Below are positions 4,700 through 6,053 of a stretch of DNA of 6,053 nucleotides, one piece after another (within the stretch, counting starts at the first letter, position 1; every line of letters starts with the position of its first letter). Made by a program: the position numbers and the translations under genes. The stretch comes from Nitrosomonadales bacterium (GTDB lineage: Bacteria; Pseudomonadota; Gammaproteobacteria; Burkholderiales; SG8-41): NCBI GenBank assembly GCA_009885185.1, contig VFLF01000774.1, positions 1 through 6,053 on the forward strand. The letters run 5' to 3'. Under the pieces are notes generated by a model that did not search any database, was not told where the DNA came from, and worked only from the letters and a program-made list of their open reading frames with translations.

Positions 4700-5563
4700 A
4701 TGATGTTTTTTTCAAACCGCGGGATCGGTTGGCGCGCAGCGCTGGCGGCGATGCTGATGGCGGCGTGCGGTGTCGCGCGCGCGCAAGCCCCCGAACCGGT
4801 GTTCACCATCGGCGTGCTGCCCAACGTAAGCGCGCGCGTAATCCTTGCTAACTATCAGCCAATGCGCGCTTATTTCGAGCGCGAGTTAAAACGCAAGGTC
4901 GAGATCGCGACCGCCGCGGATTTTCGCGCGTTCAGCACGGCCACCTTTCGCGGCGATTATCACTTGGTGGTGACCGCGGCCAACGTCGGGCGCGTGACGC
5001 AAATCGATGGCAAGTGGGAGCCGCTGGCGATTTATGAGCCGCCGATACCCGGTCTGCTGGTGGCGGGGGCGGACAACACCAACGCCTCGCCCGATCAACT
5101 CAAGGGAAAATCGCTGGCGCTCGCCAACCCGCAATCGCTGGTGGCGTTGCGCGGCTTGCAGTGGCTGCGCGAGCAGGGCCTGCAAAGCGGGCGTGATTTT
5201 AAAACCGTGCTGGGGGGCAACGACGACAGTCTGGGTACCCTGATCCGTACGGGCGAAGCGCCGATGGCGATTATGAGCATGGGTGAATTTCGCGCCATCG
5301 GCGAAGACGCGCGCAAATCGCTGAAGATCGTCACCGAGTTCGCCAAGGTGCCGGGATTTTGGGTGATGGCCAATCCGAGGCTTGCGACCGCGGAACGCCA
5401 GCAACTGAAAACCCTGTTACTGCAATTCCCGCAAACCGATGATGGCAAGAAATTCACCTCGCTGTCCGGCGTCGCGAATCTGCGCGATCTTCCCGCGGCG
5501 GAACAGACGCTGCTGGATGCTTTCGTGGAGCAAACGCGTGCGGGCTTAAGCGGCGGCAAATAA
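4700..5563 (+). CDS. PhnD-like periplasmic substrate-binding protein
   Basis: This 287-residue protein matches the phosphate/phosphite/phosphonate-type binding-protein family (PhnD-like, type 2 periplasmic fold). A signal peptide covers about 1-28 (hydrophobic AALAAMLMAACG, cleavage after ARA). C23 gives a poor lipobox (MAAC), so a soluble periplasmic protein is more likely than a lipoprotein. Family marks are FTIGVLPN (35-42), YQPMRAYFERELKRKVEIAT (52-71), GDYHLVVTAANVGR (85-98) and LKGKSLALANP (134-144). The family's ligand loop, often STSG after a Pro, here reads PQSLVA (144-149), so a phosphonate ligand should not be assumed. No permease or ATPase gene is visible. A membrane sensor gene follows after 3 nt, which suggests signalling rather than transport. 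The ATG at 4700 has AGGGGAG (4686-4692) seven bases upstream; a second ATG follows immediately. Confidence 0.87.
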   Translation: MMFFSNRGIGWRAALAAMLMAACGVARAQAPEPVFTIGVLPNVSARVILANYQPMRAYFERELKRKVEIATAADFRAFSTATFRGDYHLVVTAANVGRVTQIDGKWEPLAIYEPPIPGLLVAGADNTNASPDQLKGKSLALANPQSLVALRGLQWLREQGLQSGRDFKTVLGGNDDSLGTLIRTGEAPMAIMSMGEFRAIGEDARKSLKIVTEFAKVPGFWVMANPRLATAERQQLKTLLLQFPQTDDGKKFTSLSGVANLRDLPAAEQTLLDAFVEQTRAGLSGGK

Positions 5564-5566
5564 CCC

Positions 5567-6053
5567 GTGTGGCGCGGGCTCAGTTTTCGCGGCAAGCTGA
5601 TCGTTGCCGGCATCGTGGCGCAGGTGTTGTCGATTGCCTTGCTCACATGGAACAGCGCAAGCCTGATCGATAGCTACCTGCGCAGCGAACTGCGTCACCG
5701 CGCTGTGCAGGACGCGCCCTTGTTCAATGCGGCGTTCGCCGCACCCATGCTCCAGCGCGATTACGCCACCGTGCAGGCCATCGCGCGTGAAAGCCGCGCC
5801 AAGCAGGGCGTGTCGTACCTCATCGTGTCTGACAGAGCGGGGCGCATGGTGGGGCAGGACGGCTGGCCCGACAACACACCCAAGCCCGACGCCACCTTGC
5901 CGCAGCCCGTGCCGGCCGCGGACGGCAGTATGCGCTTTGACTTTATGACCCCGCTGAAACTCGAAGGTCAGGAAATCGGCACGCTGCAATACGGCCTGTC
6001 GGGAGCGTTCATCAGCGAAGTGCGCAACCGCCTGCTGGAACGCACCGTGCTCG
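5567..6053 (+). CDS. Membrane sensor protein, N-terminal part, cut by the right edge
   Basis: An open frame of 162 codons runs from GTG at 5567 to the window end without a stop. It begins MWRGLSFRGKLIVAG. A transmembrane segment (about 11-28, IVAGIVAQVLSIALLTW) follows a short basic N-terminus. The residues after it (about 30 to beyond 150) look periplasmic, with a Cache/PAS-like pattern: APMLQRDYATVQAIARESRA (59-78), VSYLIVSDRAGRMVG (82-96) and EIGTLQYGLS (136-145). This layout is common in histidine kinases and GGDEF/EAL proteins; the output domain is beyond the window. The gene starts three bases after the binding protein's TAA and lies in the same frame, with no clear ribosome-binding site, so translational coupling is likely. 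The GTG start is inferred from this junction and from the RGLSFRGK opening typical of such sensors. Confidence 0.8.
   Translation, partial: MWRGLSFRGKLIVAGIVAQVLSIALLTWNSASLIDSYLRSELRHRAVQDAPLFNAAFAAPMLQRDYATVQAIARESRAKQGVSYLIVSDRAGRMVGQDGWPDNTPKPDATLPQPVPAADGSMRFDFMTPLKLEGQEIGTLQYGLSGAFISEVRNRLLERTVL

Noticed and set aside
4886..5989. Minus-strand open frames opposite the binding protein and sensor (4886-5404, 5095-5646, 5546-5989)
   Set aside because: The plus strand carries clear family motifs throughout, including the unfinished sensor frame from 5567; the minus-strand frames look like high-GC shadows.

Overview
The window looks like a stretch of betaproteobacterial (Burkholderiales-like) chromosome. 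This rests on high GC with G/C-rich third codon positions, and on the protein families: a YcgR-type c-di-GMP brake protein, a PhnD-like periplasmic binding protein paired with a membrane sensor, and a Burkholderiales-style integrase relic. No species can be named from the sequence alone.

Left third (1 to about 1680), accessory region on the minus strand. It holds the first 22 codons of an unknown gene leaving at the left edge, a short ORF that looks like the N-terminal stub of an HTH antitoxin, a complete HI1419/HI1420-type toxin-antitoxin pair (toxin first, antitoxin overlapping it by 38 nt) and a truncated, frameshifted tyrosine integrase. Together these read as the worn end of an integrated element. 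An 8-bp perfect inverted repeat (1659-1683) lies just beyond the integrase relic.

Middle (1777-3383). A plus-strand YcgR-like PilZ protein converges on a minus-strand short-chain dehydrogenase-like protein. Between them is a strong hairpin whose U-tract points toward the dehydrogenase side. The dehydrogenase keeps its nucleotide-binding motifs, but three of the four classical catalytic residues are replaced.

Right half (3568-6053), all on the plus strand. An exported HtrA/DegP-like protein with a PDZ domain has lost all three catalytic-triad residues. It is followed by a PhnD-like periplasmic binding protein with no transporter genes in view. Three nucleotides after that stop, and in the same frame, comes a membrane sensor protein cut by the window edge. 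The likely reading is a periplasmic sensing unit in which the binding protein feeds a ligand signal to the sensor. The sensor's output domain (kinase, GGDEF or EAL) lies outside the window, so any link to c-di-GMP and the YcgR-like protein is speculation.

No tRNA, rRNA, CRISPR array or intact insertion sequence was seen.
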